NCBI RefSeq assembly: GCF_004762035.2
Contig: NZ_SIJK02000023.1
Location: forward strand, 5,410 to 69,409
DNA from: Candidatus Chloroploca mongolica
GTDB taxonomy: Bacteria > Chloroflexota > Chloroflexia > Chloroflexales > Chloroflexaceae
Direction: 5' to 3'
Length of the DNA: 64,000 bases
Below the pieces are notes generated by a model. The model was not told the DNA's origin and did no database searches. It worked only from the letters and a program-made list of their open reading frames with translations. The position numbers and the translations under genes are program-made. This document shows, one piece after another, positions 18,177 through 26,839 of this stretch. Each line of letters starts with the position of its first letter. Positions within the stretch are counted from its first letter, which is position 1.

Positions 18177-19571
18177 ATGCGCACATGGTTCAATCTCGCA
18201 TCCTCAGCACGGCCAGCATCGCGCCGATCACCGCGCTGGCCGTGCTCACGACGGGGGACCTGGCTTGGTCTGCTGGCCTTGCTCCTGACCATGCCAACCA
18301 TTCTGGCCTGTACCTCAGGGCTTGCGATTACACAGGCCCCCCGCTGGGCGTGTCCAAGCCCGACACCGTTGCCTTATGGCGAGACCGGGCCGGTCAAAGA
18401 GGTCATTCGCCATACTCGCCCGGTGACCGAGGGTGGAGATTGGGACGAGCAGATCTTCTATGAACTGTGGGAGCAAGAGTATCCCGAGGCGGCTGGTCGG
18501 CCCTTCCCTTCACCGACGCCCTACGCCAAAACGGGTCGCGCCTATGTCTTTGGGCAACGGGTCGAAATCTGGCCTTTCCATGTGCTGGTGACCGCCAGCG
18601 CTGGGCCCGAGATCACCCGGGCCAGCGCTGCCGCCAATGCGGTTCAGCTCTATCACGTGACGATCACCTGGGTCAATCATACCGTCGAGGCCGTGCCGAT
18701 CAACTATGCCCAGCAGGTGCGCCTCCGGGCGCTTACTACCCCCACGGGACAATTGCTTAGCCAGGCCTATTGGGGTGTGACCGCCGAGGCGTTGAGCGTG
18801 AGTGCGTTGCCTGTGCTCCCTACGACCATTCCTCCGGGTGAAAGCAGTGTCCAGATTCCCATCCTTGGACCAGTTGGGACACCCCATACGGTCGAGCTCG
18901 AAGTCGCGACGGCACCCGTGGGGATCTTTCTTCTCCCTACCACAACCACCCTACCCGGGTTGCCGACATCGACGCCGCAACCAACGCTGACGCCTACCCC
19001 ACGGCCGCTCAATACCGGATTGCACGCCCCGGGGCGCGAGACGGTGACGGTACAGTGGAGCAATGCCCGCTGGGTGCCGCCTGGGGCTGAGCCGTGTCTT
19101 GATCCTGGAGCCCTGACCGATTGGGACGATGGCCGCGCCAACGCAGCAGCCGCGACAGACCTGATCATGCCAGCCCCGCCGGGGGCCAGCCGTGTGGTGC
19201 AATTGGCGCTCGCGCAGGTTGGCAAACCATACATCTGGGGGGCCAAAGGCCCGGAGGCCTTTGATTGCTCCGGCTTAATGACCTGGGTCTATGCCCAGAT
19301 CGGGCTCAGGATCCCGCATGGCACGGCAGGCCAGTGGCCGGGGATGCAACCCGTCGACCACGCGGCCTTGCAGCCCGGTGACCTCGTCTTTTTTGCAATT
19401 GCTGGCGGACGCATTGACCACGTTGGCATGCTCGTCGGCGACCTCAATGGCAATGGCCGCTGGGATATGGTGCATGCCGCCAGCCCTGGGTTGGGAGTAC
19501 GGGTAGATTACGACATTTTTGAGTCGCCTTATTACGCTCCGCGCATCCGTGGGATGCGCACCGCCCGCTGA
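18177..19571 (+). CDS. NlpC/P60-family cell-wall hydrolase lipoprotein of the transfer system
   Basis: The 464-residue protein has a lipoprotein signal (ILAC, Cys45), a middle beta-rich domain resembling extracytoplasmic DUF-type folds, a Thr/Pro linker (about 265-285) and a C-terminal NlpC/P60 domain. The catalytic Cys364 lies in FDCSGLMTW and His415 in GRIDHVGML. Such enzymes cut peptide stems of peptidoglycan and in conjugation systems open the wall for the channel, the job VirB1 does in other systems. The ATG at 18177 follows GAGGGG. The start lies 11 bp beyond the stop of the preceding gene, and the next gene follows after 12 bp. Confidence 0.8.
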   Translation: MRTWFNLASSARPASRRSPRWPCSRRGTWLGLLALLLTMPTILACTSGLAITQAPRWACPSPTPLPYGETGPVKEVIRHTRPVTEGGDWDEQIFYELWEQEYPEAAGRPFPSPTPYAKTGRAYVFGQRVEIWPFHVLVTASAGPEITRASAAANAVQLYHVTITWVNHTVEAVPINYAQQVRLRALTTPTGQLLSQAYWGVTAEALSVSALPVLPTTIPPGESSVQIPILGPVGTPHTVELEVATAPVGIFLLPTTTTLPGLPTSTPQPTLTPTPRPLNTGLHAPGRETVTVQWSNARWVPPGAEPCLDPGALTDWDDGRANAAAATDLIMPAPPGASRVVQLALAQVGKPYIWGAKGPEAFDCSGLMTWVYAQIGLRIPHGTAGQWPGMQPVDHAALQPGDLVFFAIAGGRIDHVGMLVGDLNGNGRWDMVHAASPGLGVRVDYDIFESPYYAPRIRGMRTAR

Positions 19572-19583
19572 AAGGATGCCCCT

Positions 19584-20312
19584 ATGCGGAAGCACCATTG
19601 GATGATTGTGACGGGCCTGCTGATCTTCGGAGGGGTGCTGGTTACGGTGAGCCGAGTCGTTGCGCACGAGCCGGTGCCGACTCTGGTGGTCTCCTTGCAC
19701 GGGGAGGATGCCCAGCCGCTGCGTGGGGCAACCATCCGCCTGACCGATGCACGTGGAAGCACCATGCTGGCTGAGGGTATCACCGATACGACAGGCCATG
19801 TTGCATTCGGCCCCGTCCCTGTGGCGCACGTGCGCGTCCAGGTCAGCGGCACGCTGGCCGATGGAACCACTTTGTGGCAGCCAGGCCAGGATGCCCTGGG
19901 CGTCCTGGTATTCCTGGGCCGTCCCACCGTAGTCTTGCCGCTCCGAAGCGCTGCGTCCGGGCTGATCTTGCCCGATCCCGAAACGGCACTGGCGCTCGAA
20001 CTCGGCCCTATCCTCACCACGACCCCACAACCAGCGGCCGATGAACAAACCGCCCTGGCCCCTGCGCCGCCCATCACGCTTGTCGCTCCTGCTGACCAGC
20101 GCGATCGCACGCTGCCTGCCGAGTCGTTGGTGCTGCCATCTGACGTGGCAATGTCGTCGAGCACCGCTCCACCGCTCCTCGTGGATGATCCGGTTACAGA
20201 ACCATCGCTCGCGGCCCTACCAATCTGGGGAGGCGTCTTGCTGCTGGGGTGCCTGGGACTGGGGCTGGGGGTGACCTTGCTCGTGCATCACCAGAGCCGG
20301 AGGTTCCTATGA
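19584..20312 (+). CDS. Envelope protein with Ig-like/carboxypeptidase-regulatory-like domain and C-terminal membrane anchor
   Basis: The 242-residue protein has an N-terminal signal or anchor helix (about 7-27), a beta-rich region (about 32-115) with the text ATIRLTDARG and TDTTGHVAF typical of Cna-B or carboxypeptidase-regulatory-like folds, a Pro/Ala-rich linker, and a C-terminal hydrophobic helix (about 213-234) followed by Arg residues. This is a sortase-free anchor layout. The stop overlaps the start of the VirB6-like gene (ATGA), indicating coupled translation. Function unknown; a surface or channel-stalk role is inferred from context. Confidence 0.55.
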   Translation: MRKHHWMIVTGLLIFGGVLVTVSRVVAHEPVPTLVVSLHGEDAQPLRGATIRLTDARGSTMLAEGITDTTGHVAFGPVPVAHVRVQVSGTLADGTTLWQPGQDALGVLVFLGRPTVVLPLRSAASGLILPDPETALALELGPILTTTPQPAADEQTALAPAPPITLVAPADQRDRTLPAESLVLPSDVAMSSSTAPPLLVDDPVTEPSLAALPIWGGVLLLGCLGLGLGVTLLVHHQSRRFL

Positions 20313-22504
20313 TGAGCCAACCTCGCAACAGGCGGCGGCTGTTTGGGGGCCTGCTGATCCTACTCTTTGGCGGACTGAGTATCAGTCTTCCAGCGACCAG
20401 TTGGGCGGCTGGATGTGGCCCGCTCGATCTTGGGGCATGCGTCGATGCGGCGCAGTACAGCTTCTGGTTTGGCCTCACCGCTCTGGGTTGGTCGATCAAT
20501 CGCACCCTGTTGATGCTTGCCTATCAACTTGACACCTTTCGCTGGTGGCTGGTTGAAATTGCCTTCACCAGTGCCTATCAGGTACTCATTGATGTCATTG
20601 ATCCCTTGCTTGTCCCGGTAGCGTCAATCGCGATCATCATTGGTGGCCTTGCGCTCTTGCTCTTCCCAATCTTTGGCCGTCTAGAGGTGGTCAAACTTCG
20701 CCATGCCCTCGCCTGGGTTGTGCTGGCCCCGGTGCTCTTGACGATCAGCGGCCCTCTGATCGTCCAGACCGAAGCCCTGCGCGAGGATCTTGGGGCTGCG
20801 CTCTTCAATGGGGTGAGCAGTCTGGCTCCTGGCGCAATCTTTGGGGTCACGGGCTCGGACATGGCCGAAGTCACGCCGCTCTATCCGTCCAATCCATGTG
20901 GAACATCGCTGACTCGTCGCAGCGGGGTCGCCACGCTCCGTATGGATGATCTCGCGGCGGCCCTGCTCTGGGCCAATGCCCAGGATATTCATTGCCCTGA
21001 GTATGCCGGGCCGAGTATTGACATCCCCGATAGCTTCTACCTGGCCGTCCCCGAAGGCCCCGGCTATGCGACCGGTCAGGCTGTGGGCACGATGGATCAA
21101 CCGGCAGAACGTGCGAGTGCCGTTGATGCGATCCAGCGCGGTGCCGTGCGCACGGCACTCGGTCTGTTGCCGAGCAGCCTGGCGGTCATTGATGCGCTGG
21201 TGCAGTTTGTCTTTGCCCTGTGTCTGCTTGTGCTCTGGATCGGCCTCCCCCTGGGCTTGCTGGTGGTCTTTTTTACCCAGACAAACCAGCCTGTCACCGG
21301 TCTCTTCCGGCGCGTACTCAGTGTTTTGCAAGTCAGTTGGTCGAGCAGCGTGGTGTTGGGCCTGCTCTTTGCCTGTTTGCTTGCTGCCGCCGAATTGCGC
21401 AATGCGGCCGCCTATACGGGCTTTGCCATCGGCGGTCTGCTTGTGACCAGTTTTATCCTGATGGTCGCAGTCAGCACATTGAGCACGTGTCTCCGGACCA
21501 TCAATGATGCGCTTGCGGTCGCCACCGGCCTGAACCCAGCGGAGGGTCTCGCTCATGCACGTGGTCTCGCAACGGCAACAGCCGGAATCGGGATGGCAGC
21601 CCTGACCGGGGGCGCGGGGGTCGCCTTGACTGGCGCGATTGCGGCACGGCAGACCGGCAGTGGCCGCTATGCAGCCGGCGCGATGCTTGGGCGGGCCACA
21701 CCCCTTGCGCAGGTGGGCGAGATTGCGCAGGCCTTTGGCGCAACAGATGAGGTAACCAGTGGTCTGGTGACCGGAGGGCGTAGTCAGCGCGGAGGGCTCC
21801 GTAGCCTTGCGGCGCTCACGGGCGCTGATGCACGCCGTCGAGATGCCAGCGGGCGGACGCCGGGTGACTATGTGACCGAACGGCGTGTTGCCCAAATGCT
21901 GGCCCATCCTCCTGATCTTGGCACTACCTCACCTCCACCCTTGCCTGATGATGATGCACTGGTGGCTGCAATGCGGCAGCGTGCAGCCTTGCCTGCAGAG
22001 AACCGTGCTCCACGGTATGGCTACCTAGGCGACGCCTGGAACCGCCTGAGCAGCCAGGTTCACCTTCCCCATGCAGGAAGTTCAGCAACCTCAGGTGAGC
22101 CAGCAACCGCCTCTGTGGCGATGCACCTTGATCCCAATCAGCGCACCATCGTCTGGTCGCCACCCGTCGCGCCAGACGATCTGCCTCCCCAACGGCTGAG
22201 CCTTCCGCGCCATCAGGCCCGGATCCCTCGTTTGCTCACGCTGGGCTACCACGTCCAGCACGAAGACGATCAGACCATCACGATCTGGCAACCCAATCCG
22301 CCAGCACAACCCCATCCGCCTGCGCTGACGAGCCTTGATCAACACATTCACCTCGTCGAAGCCGGGGCCATGCTGGGCAACCTGGACGAGCTCCGGGCTG
22401 AACGACAGCGGCTCCGCCAGGGGTTGCCCACGCCACCAACGGCGCCTCGTCAGGGAAGGGCTCAGCCACCGGCAGCAACGAGTAGCGAAGGAGAAAACGC
22501 ATGA
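20309..22504 (+). CDS. VirB6/TrbL-like polytopic channel protein
   Basis: A 731-residue membrane protein with an N-terminal signal-like helix, five or six further helices (clusters near 50-75, 95-145, 295-335 and 345-410), a Gly/Ala-rich segment near 440, and a long hydrophilic C-terminal half rich in Pro, Arg and Gln. This architecture, next to VirB2/3/4-like genes, fits the VirB6/TrbL inner-membrane channel component; sequence motifs for that family are weak, so the call rests on topology and neighbours. The ATG at 20309 has GGAGG at 20299-20303 and overlaps the previous stop. The stop at 22504 overlaps the next start. Confidence 0.6.
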   Translation: MMSQPRNRRRLFGGLLILLFGGLSISLPATSWAAGCGPLDLGACVDAAQYSFWFGLTALGWSINRTLLMLAYQLDTFRWWLVEIAFTSAYQVLIDVIDPLLVPVASIAIIIGGLALLLFPIFGRLEVVKLRHALAWVVLAPVLLTISGPLIVQTEALREDLGAALFNGVSSLAPGAIFGVTGSDMAEVTPLYPSNPCGTSLTRRSGVATLRMDDLAAALLWANAQDIHCPEYAGPSIDIPDSFYLAVPEGPGYATGQAVGTMDQPAERASAVDAIQRGAVRTALGLLPSSLAVIDALVQFVFALCLLVLWIGLPLGLLVVFFTQTNQPVTGLFRRVLSVLQVSWSSSVVLGLLFACLLAAAELRNAAAYTGFAIGGLLVTSFILMVAVSTLSTCLRTINDALAVATGLNPAEGLAHARGLATATAGIGMAALTGGAGVALTGAIAARQTGSGRYAAGAMLGRATPLAQVGEIAQAFGATDEVTSGLVTGGRSQRGGLRSLAALTGADARRRDASGRTPGDYVTERRVAQMLAHPPDLGTTSPPPLPDDDALVAAMRQRAALPAENRAPRYGYLGDAWNRLSSQVHLPHAGSSATSGEPATASVAMHLDPNQRTIVWSPPVAPDDLPPQRLSLPRHQARIPRLLTLGYHVQHEDDQTITIWQPNPPAQPHPPALTSLDQHIHLVEAGAMLGNLDELRAERQRLRQGLPTPPTAPRQGRAQPPAATSSEGENA

Positions 22505-24144
22505 CAACGCACCTTCGAAGAATGATCCGTATGCTCCCTGCATTGCTGCGCGCCGTTGGCTTCCTCTTGCTTCTGGGCCTCCTAACGATCCAGCCAGCGC
22601 ACCTGGCGGCCCAGATCGCCCAAGCAGAAACGCCGATCCTGGGCGCACCAACAATCGCCACACCGGTCATGACCGCGCCGGCGACGCCATCGGCACCGAT
22701 GCCCATGCCATCGTCTGAAGAAACGGGAGCCCGACGCGCCCCAACGTCAACGCCAGGGACAGCGGCGCTTGAACAGCCCCATACCTGCGAACCGCATCAG
22801 ACACGCTCAAGCATATGCGCACAGCACATCGATCCCGAACTGCATCCAGATCCTCTGGAGAATAACTGGCATCCCGAGTCAGCCGCGCCTATTGCCGTTG
22901 GCGTCATCTACGACCTGAATTTTGTTTGTCCGGTACCCAACGGTTGTCCCGGAGGCGATCATGACTACCTGCGTGTGACGGTCAAAGGTGGCACGCCGTA
23001 CCTCATCACGACCTTTGATCTGGGGCCAGGGGTTGATACGGTACTGGATCTCTTTTGGGGCGATCCGGAATTTCCCGTGATGAGCAATGATGATGCCTTC
23101 CCAGGACGGCACTTTCTCAGCACCATCCGTTGGGAAGCGCCAGACGATGGTGAGTTGCTCATCCGCGTGGCTCCGCGCACCGGGGGCGACACTCCGCACG
23201 TGGCTGAACCCGAGGCAGGAACATACCGGTTTGTGATCGCCTTGGACGGAAGTGCGCTTGCCCATCAACTCGACGACCGGATCAGGCAAGAGGCCGGTGT
23301 TCCAACTCCGACCCCGCCGCGCATACCGACAAGCATACCCTCGGCTGTTGGCGCACCATCGGTTGGCTCAGCGCAGACCGGGGGCAACCAGCCTGTTGCC
23401 GCGCCAACGGCGGTGCCTGCCCCCGTACTCACGCAAGATGCCCCCCAGGGGCGGGCCATGGTGCGTACCTCAACGGCGCTGCGTGATGGCCCCGGGGCCA
23501 CGCAGACCCTGCTGACTATGCTTCCCGAAGGCACCCGGCTTACCTTGCTTGGTCAAACTCAGGGCCGTTGGGTGCGCGTTCAGCCCGATGATCTCGTGCT
23601 CCCCGGCTGGGTGGCAGGGATGGATCTAAGCAAGCTCCCTGACGAAACCCCGCTTCGCGCCTCCGGCATGCTGACGACCACTGAACCCGTGCGCAGTCCA
23701 CCCGACCCGACGACAACGACCATTGCCGGTGAGGGCACGCCGCCACGCGATCCGGCCCCGACCTCATTGCCAGGGCTTTCGACAACGGGAGCAACCGTCA
23801 GTCTCGTCGAGCGCCTCGAGCCACTGCCACCACCGCCGCCACCTGCACCAGTCCAGCGGATCTCTCGCTCGCTCACGCTCCAGGTCGAACGCAGCCCGGA
23901 CTCAGACCGAACACCTTCACCAGGCCATAGCGCATTCGCGGGCCTTCGCGTCCAACTCGTCACGGTCTTTGGTGACATCCTGGCCGAAGCTGTAACCCCG
24001 GCATCAGGGCAAGTCACCCTGACAACCGAAGTCCTGCCAGCAATGGCTGTGCTTGTCCAGATTCCAGCGGCGGGCCTGCGCTTTCCGCTTGACCCAACCA
24101 CCACCAGCCTCCGGCTGGTCTTGCCCACGGAGGTACAGCCATGA
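22501..24144 (+). CDS. Secreted protein with PPC-like and SH3b domains
   Basis: The 547-residue protein has a signal peptide, a Pro/Thr-rich spacer, a beta-sandwich resembling bacterial pre-peptidase C-terminal (PPC) domains (about 115-255, with DHDYLRVTV and DTVLDLFWG), a second spacer, a bacterial SH3 domain (about 316-378, VRTSTALRDGPG to GWVAG) and a C-terminal beta-domain. SH3b domains often bind peptidoglycan. It probably decorates or spans the wall near the transfer channel. Translation is coupled at both ends by ATGA overlaps. No enzymatic motif is visible. Confidence 0.65.
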   Translation: MTTHLRRMIRMLPALLRAVGFLLLLGLLTIQPAHLAAQIAQAETPILGAPTIATPVMTAPATPSAPMPMPSSEETGARRAPTSTPGTAALEQPHTCEPHQTRSSICAQHIDPELHPDPLENNWHPESAAPIAVGVIYDLNFVCPVPNGCPGGDHDYLRVTVKGGTPYLITTFDLGPGVDTVLDLFWGDPEFPVMSNDDAFPGRHFLSTIRWEAPDDGELLIRVAPRTGGDTPHVAEPEAGTYRFVIALDGSALAHQLDDRIRQEAGVPTPTPPRIPTSIPSAVGAPSVGSAQTGGNQPVAAPTAVPAPVLTQDAPQGRAMVRTSTALRDGPGATQTLLTMLPEGTRLTLLGQTQGRWVRVQPDDLVLPGWVAGMDLSKLPDETPLRASGMLTTTEPVRSPPDPTTTTIAGEGTPPRDPAPTSLPGLSTTGATVSLVERLEPLPPPPPPAPVQRISRSLTLQVERSPDSDRTPSPGHSAFAGLRVQLVTVFGDILAEAVTPASGQVTLTTEVLPAMAVLVQIPAAGLRFPLDPTTTSLRLVLPTEVQP

Positions 24145-25847
24145 CCCGTTCCGCTGTCCATCGAGCAACGGCCCTGCTCCAAGAGACCGTTCATCGTGAA
24201 TGGCGGGCCTGGAGTCGCACCTTGCAGGCGCGCCTCACGCTCCTTGATGCCCGGTTAGCCGAACGTGACCAGGCTGGCTTTGAACGCGATGACATCCTCG
24301 CGCCCGAAGCGCAGGAAGCGCAGGCCATTTTGCAGAGTTTGCGCCCAGATCAGCGCCGCTTCTTTGCCCAGATGGTCGACGAGCGACGGCAAGCCCTGGC
24401 GTCCCTACCTCAAGCCATTGAGCATCCCGATCCCGACACCCCCGCTATCTTGCCGGCGGCTGAACGGCACGAACGTGAAGCCCTCACCGCCTTGCTCCGT
24501 GAAGCGCTAGGTGATGCCGACAGTCACGGCTGGGGTGTTGTCCCAGTTCAAACAGGAGAGACCCATGCATGGTATGAAGTTCATGTGCCCACCTTGCGGG
24601 CAGCACCCGATGATGAGACCTACGCGCTGGCCGAACCTGATGGCATGGGGCTCCGGACGCGCACGCTCCTCGCGGGCTTGCTGGCCGTCGCCGGAATCTT
24701 GTTTGTTCTCATCTGGTTTTTCTGGCCGCGCACCGCTGGTGATGCGCTCACGGCGACCCACTTGCCCGCGATGGCCAATGGGCTCGCGCTCACCCCCTGG
24801 CCACTCGTCGGCGTGGTGGTGGAGCGTCCCAATGCTGACCCGCTCACCCTGTCTGTGCAGCAGGTTACTACCACAACGCCCTCGCCAGGCCCAGAGCAGC
24901 AGCATGCATTCTGGAACCCCATGCACCTTGTTCCGCTCCGGCTCTGTCTGCCCGCAGACGTGCTGGGGGAAGCGACCCTGGTTACGCTCCAGAGCGGGGA
25001 TGATGCCCCAGATCGGGTCTATCACCTGCTCGCCTCAGGCGCGGGCACCCCCACATCCGGGCAAGCTCCACCTGTCGATCTGATTCTAGAGCCCTGTCAC
25101 GGGAACGCCGCGCCGCGTCCCGCTTTGCTCAAACATACGGTGGTACCACCCGATATCGTAGCTGGCCTGGCGCATCCCGCAACCGATCCAGCAGTAACGC
25201 TTGTCGACTACGCCGTCATTGGCCCGGGTGAAGACCGCACCCTACCGTCGGGCCAAGCCCGCGTACGGGTAACCGTGCAGGCCAACCTGACGGATTGGAC
25301 GTCTGCGGCCCCGACGCTGCACCTGGCCGATGGGCAGATCCGGATGCCCATCGAGCCGCCCCAGTCATCGGGGCCATCAACTGTCCTGCATTATCTCGTG
25401 CCCCTGCCCACCTATCCACTGCCAGCTCGCTGGACGCTCACGCCACCAGGGCAACGCCAACCGGTCGGGTGGCGCATCACCCTCGCAGGGCCACCCGACC
25501 GTGCCACGCTGCTGCATCGGGCGCTGATCGTGAGCGATGTCACAGCGCATCTCACCCAGAGCCACATCCAGATCCAACTCACCGTGCAATCCCAACATGA
25601 ACGCCCACTGTTGCTCACCCTGGACGATATGCATGTGACGTACCGTAGAAGTGGCGAGCGGCTTCCCGTGAGCCTGCTTGAGACAGAAGATCTAGCCTTG
25701 CCACTCGCACCCAACGTCCCGCACACCATCACCGTGACCACCCCTCGGCGCGACGAACGAACTGATCTGCTCATCATAACCCTAGGAGCAGCGCGGTTTC
25801 AGTTGAACCCGGGGACAACGAACGCCTCACTGCGCGAGGGGCCCTGA
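24141..25847 (+). CDS. Single-pass membrane protein of the transfer operon, unknown family
   Basis: The 568-residue protein has a helical, charged cytoplasmic N-terminal half (about 1-170), one transmembrane helix (about 174-194, AGLLAVAGILFVLIWFFW) and a beta-rich extracytoplasmic C-terminal part. The topology is like that of VirB8/VirB10-type bridge proteins but no motif supports either. It overlaps the preceding gene by ATGA. After its stop an 84-bp gap leads to the small pilin-like gene. I do not recognise the family. Confidence 0.5.
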   Translation: MTRSAVHRATALLQETVHREWRAWSRTLQARLTLLDARLAERDQAGFERDDILAPEAQEAQAILQSLRPDQRRFFAQMVDERRQALASLPQAIEHPDPDTPAILPAAERHEREALTALLREALGDADSHGWGVVPVQTGETHAWYEVHVPTLRAAPDDETYALAEPDGMGLRTRTLLAGLLAVAGILFVLIWFFWPRTAGDALTATHLPAMANGLALTPWPLVGVVVERPNADPLTLSVQQVTTTTPSPGPEQQHAFWNPMHLVPLRLCLPADVLGEATLVTLQSGDDAPDRVYHLLASGAGTPTSGQAPPVDLILEPCHGNAAPRPALLKHTVVPPDIVAGLAHPATDPAVTLVDYAVIGPGEDRTLPSGQARVRVTVQANLTDWTSAAPTLHLADGQIRMPIEPPQSSGPSTVLHYLVPLPTYPLPARWTLTPPGQRQPVGWRITLAGPPDRATLLHRALIVSDVTAHLTQSHIQIQLTVQSQHERPLLLTLDDMHVTYRRSGERLPVSLLETEDLALPLAPNVPHTITVTTPRRDERTDLLIITLGAARFQLNPGTTNASLREGP

Positions 25848-25931
25848 CCACAGAGCCTCAGACGCCGTCTATGACCGTATCTTGCGGGGCTTTTGAAACC
25901 CTGCCTACTCTGGTATGGAGGAGAGATCATC

Positions 25932-26165
25932 ATGGGTGAAATTAACACCATCTTTACCAGCCTGCAAACGAACCTCTTGACCCTGGTTATTCCCATTGGC
26001 GTTGTTGGGTTCGTGCTCTGGGGCCTGGCGTTACTCTTGACGCCGATCATCCCCGATTGGGGGCAAACCATGCGGGGCTACTTCCAACGTGCGATGCTCA
26101 CCATTGCCTTTCTCGGCTTTGCGCTGACCTTCGTCACGGCGCTCTACGGACTTGGCGGCGGCTAG
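25932..26165 (+). CDS. Small two-helix membrane protein, VirB2-like pilin candidate
   Basis: The 77-residue protein consists of two hydrophobic helices joined by a short polar loop (PDWGQTMRGYFQR) and ends in Gly-rich residues. Size, topology and position just before the PrgI-like and VirB4 genes match VirB2/TrbC-type subunits, but there is no obvious cleaved signal peptide. I chose the ATG at 25932 because GGAGGAGAG lies upstream; an in-frame ATG at 25893 is less likely. A hairpin follows (26191-26223). Confidence 0.55.
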   Translation: MGEINTIFTSLQTNLLTLVIPIGVVGFVLWGLALLLTPIIPDWGQTMRGYFQRAMLTIAFLGFALTFVTALYGLGGG

Positions 26166-26190
26166 ATCACCTTCAGCCGCCTAACCATTG

Positions 26191-26223
26191 GGGAGCACCG
26201 GCCAAGGACAGGTGGGTGCTCCC
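26191..26223 (+). terminator. Hairpin between pilin-like and PrgI-like genes (possible attenuator)
   Basis: Arms GGGAGCACC (26191-26199) and its complement (26215-26223) flank a 15-nt loop, in a 161-bp gap inside an otherwise tightly packed operon. There is no T-run. It could partly stop transcription or protect the upstream mRNA, giving more pilin than channel ATPase. Confidence 0.35.
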
Positions 26224-26326
26224 TACGACAAGAAACCAGCCCTGAGGACGACCAGGGCAAGCGATCCAGCCCTCGGGTTGATACCCAAGGGGCGAAAATC
26301 GCACCGGCCAGCAAAGGAGTGCCGCT

Positions 26327-26839
26327 ATGCCATATGACCAACTTGAAGAGATTCAAAATCGTCGGAGTGAGAAGATCGCGATGTTCCTGACCCTGGAAAA
26401 CGCGGTCGGCCTGATCCTGATCGCCGTGCCCGTCTATCTGCTCAGTTATGGGCTCCCTGGGGTGTTGCGGATCAGCATCGTGCTCTTGGCAGCGCTGTTA
26501 GGCATTGGGTTGACCATCGATATCAATGGCCTTCCGCCCTATACCCGGCTGCTCTGGGCGGGGCGCGGCTGGCTCGAACGTCACCTGAATGGGGCTCGGA
26601 TTACGCCAACCCATCTGCCTGGCACCGCAAGCAGTGCGCCCCCGGATCGCCCGCTACCACGCGGTGGCCCCATTCGCCGTCGCCGGATGCCAACGCCCGT
26701 TGTCGCACCGAGCCGCAGCATACAGCCCACGCGCATCGGCTCCACACCACGCGTTGCGACCGAGCATCTGGCGCAGGCCAGTGAGCATTCCGAGCTGATC
26801 ATCAGCCACGATCATCACGCCCATGAGGGAGCATCATGA
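26327..26839 (+). CDS. VirB3/PrgI-like membrane protein
   Basis: The 170-residue protein has a short polar N-terminus, two adjacent hydrophobic helices (about 24-42 and 46-62), then a hydrophilic Pro/Arg/His-rich tail. PrgI-family proteins of this layout occur directly before VirB4/TraE ATPases in conjugation loci and fill the VirB3 role at the inner-membrane base. AAGGAG precedes the ATG by eight bases. Its stop overlaps the VirB4 start (ATGA). The long tail is unusual for VirB3. Confidence 0.65.
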   Translation: MPYDQLEEIQNRRSEKIAMFLTLENAVGLILIAVPVYLLSYGLPGVLRISIVLLAALLGIGLTIDINGLPPYTRLLWAGRGWLERHLNGARITPTHLPGTASSAPPDRPLPRGGPIRRRRMPTPVVAPSRSIQPTRIGSTPRVATEHLAQASEHSELIISHDHHAHEGAS

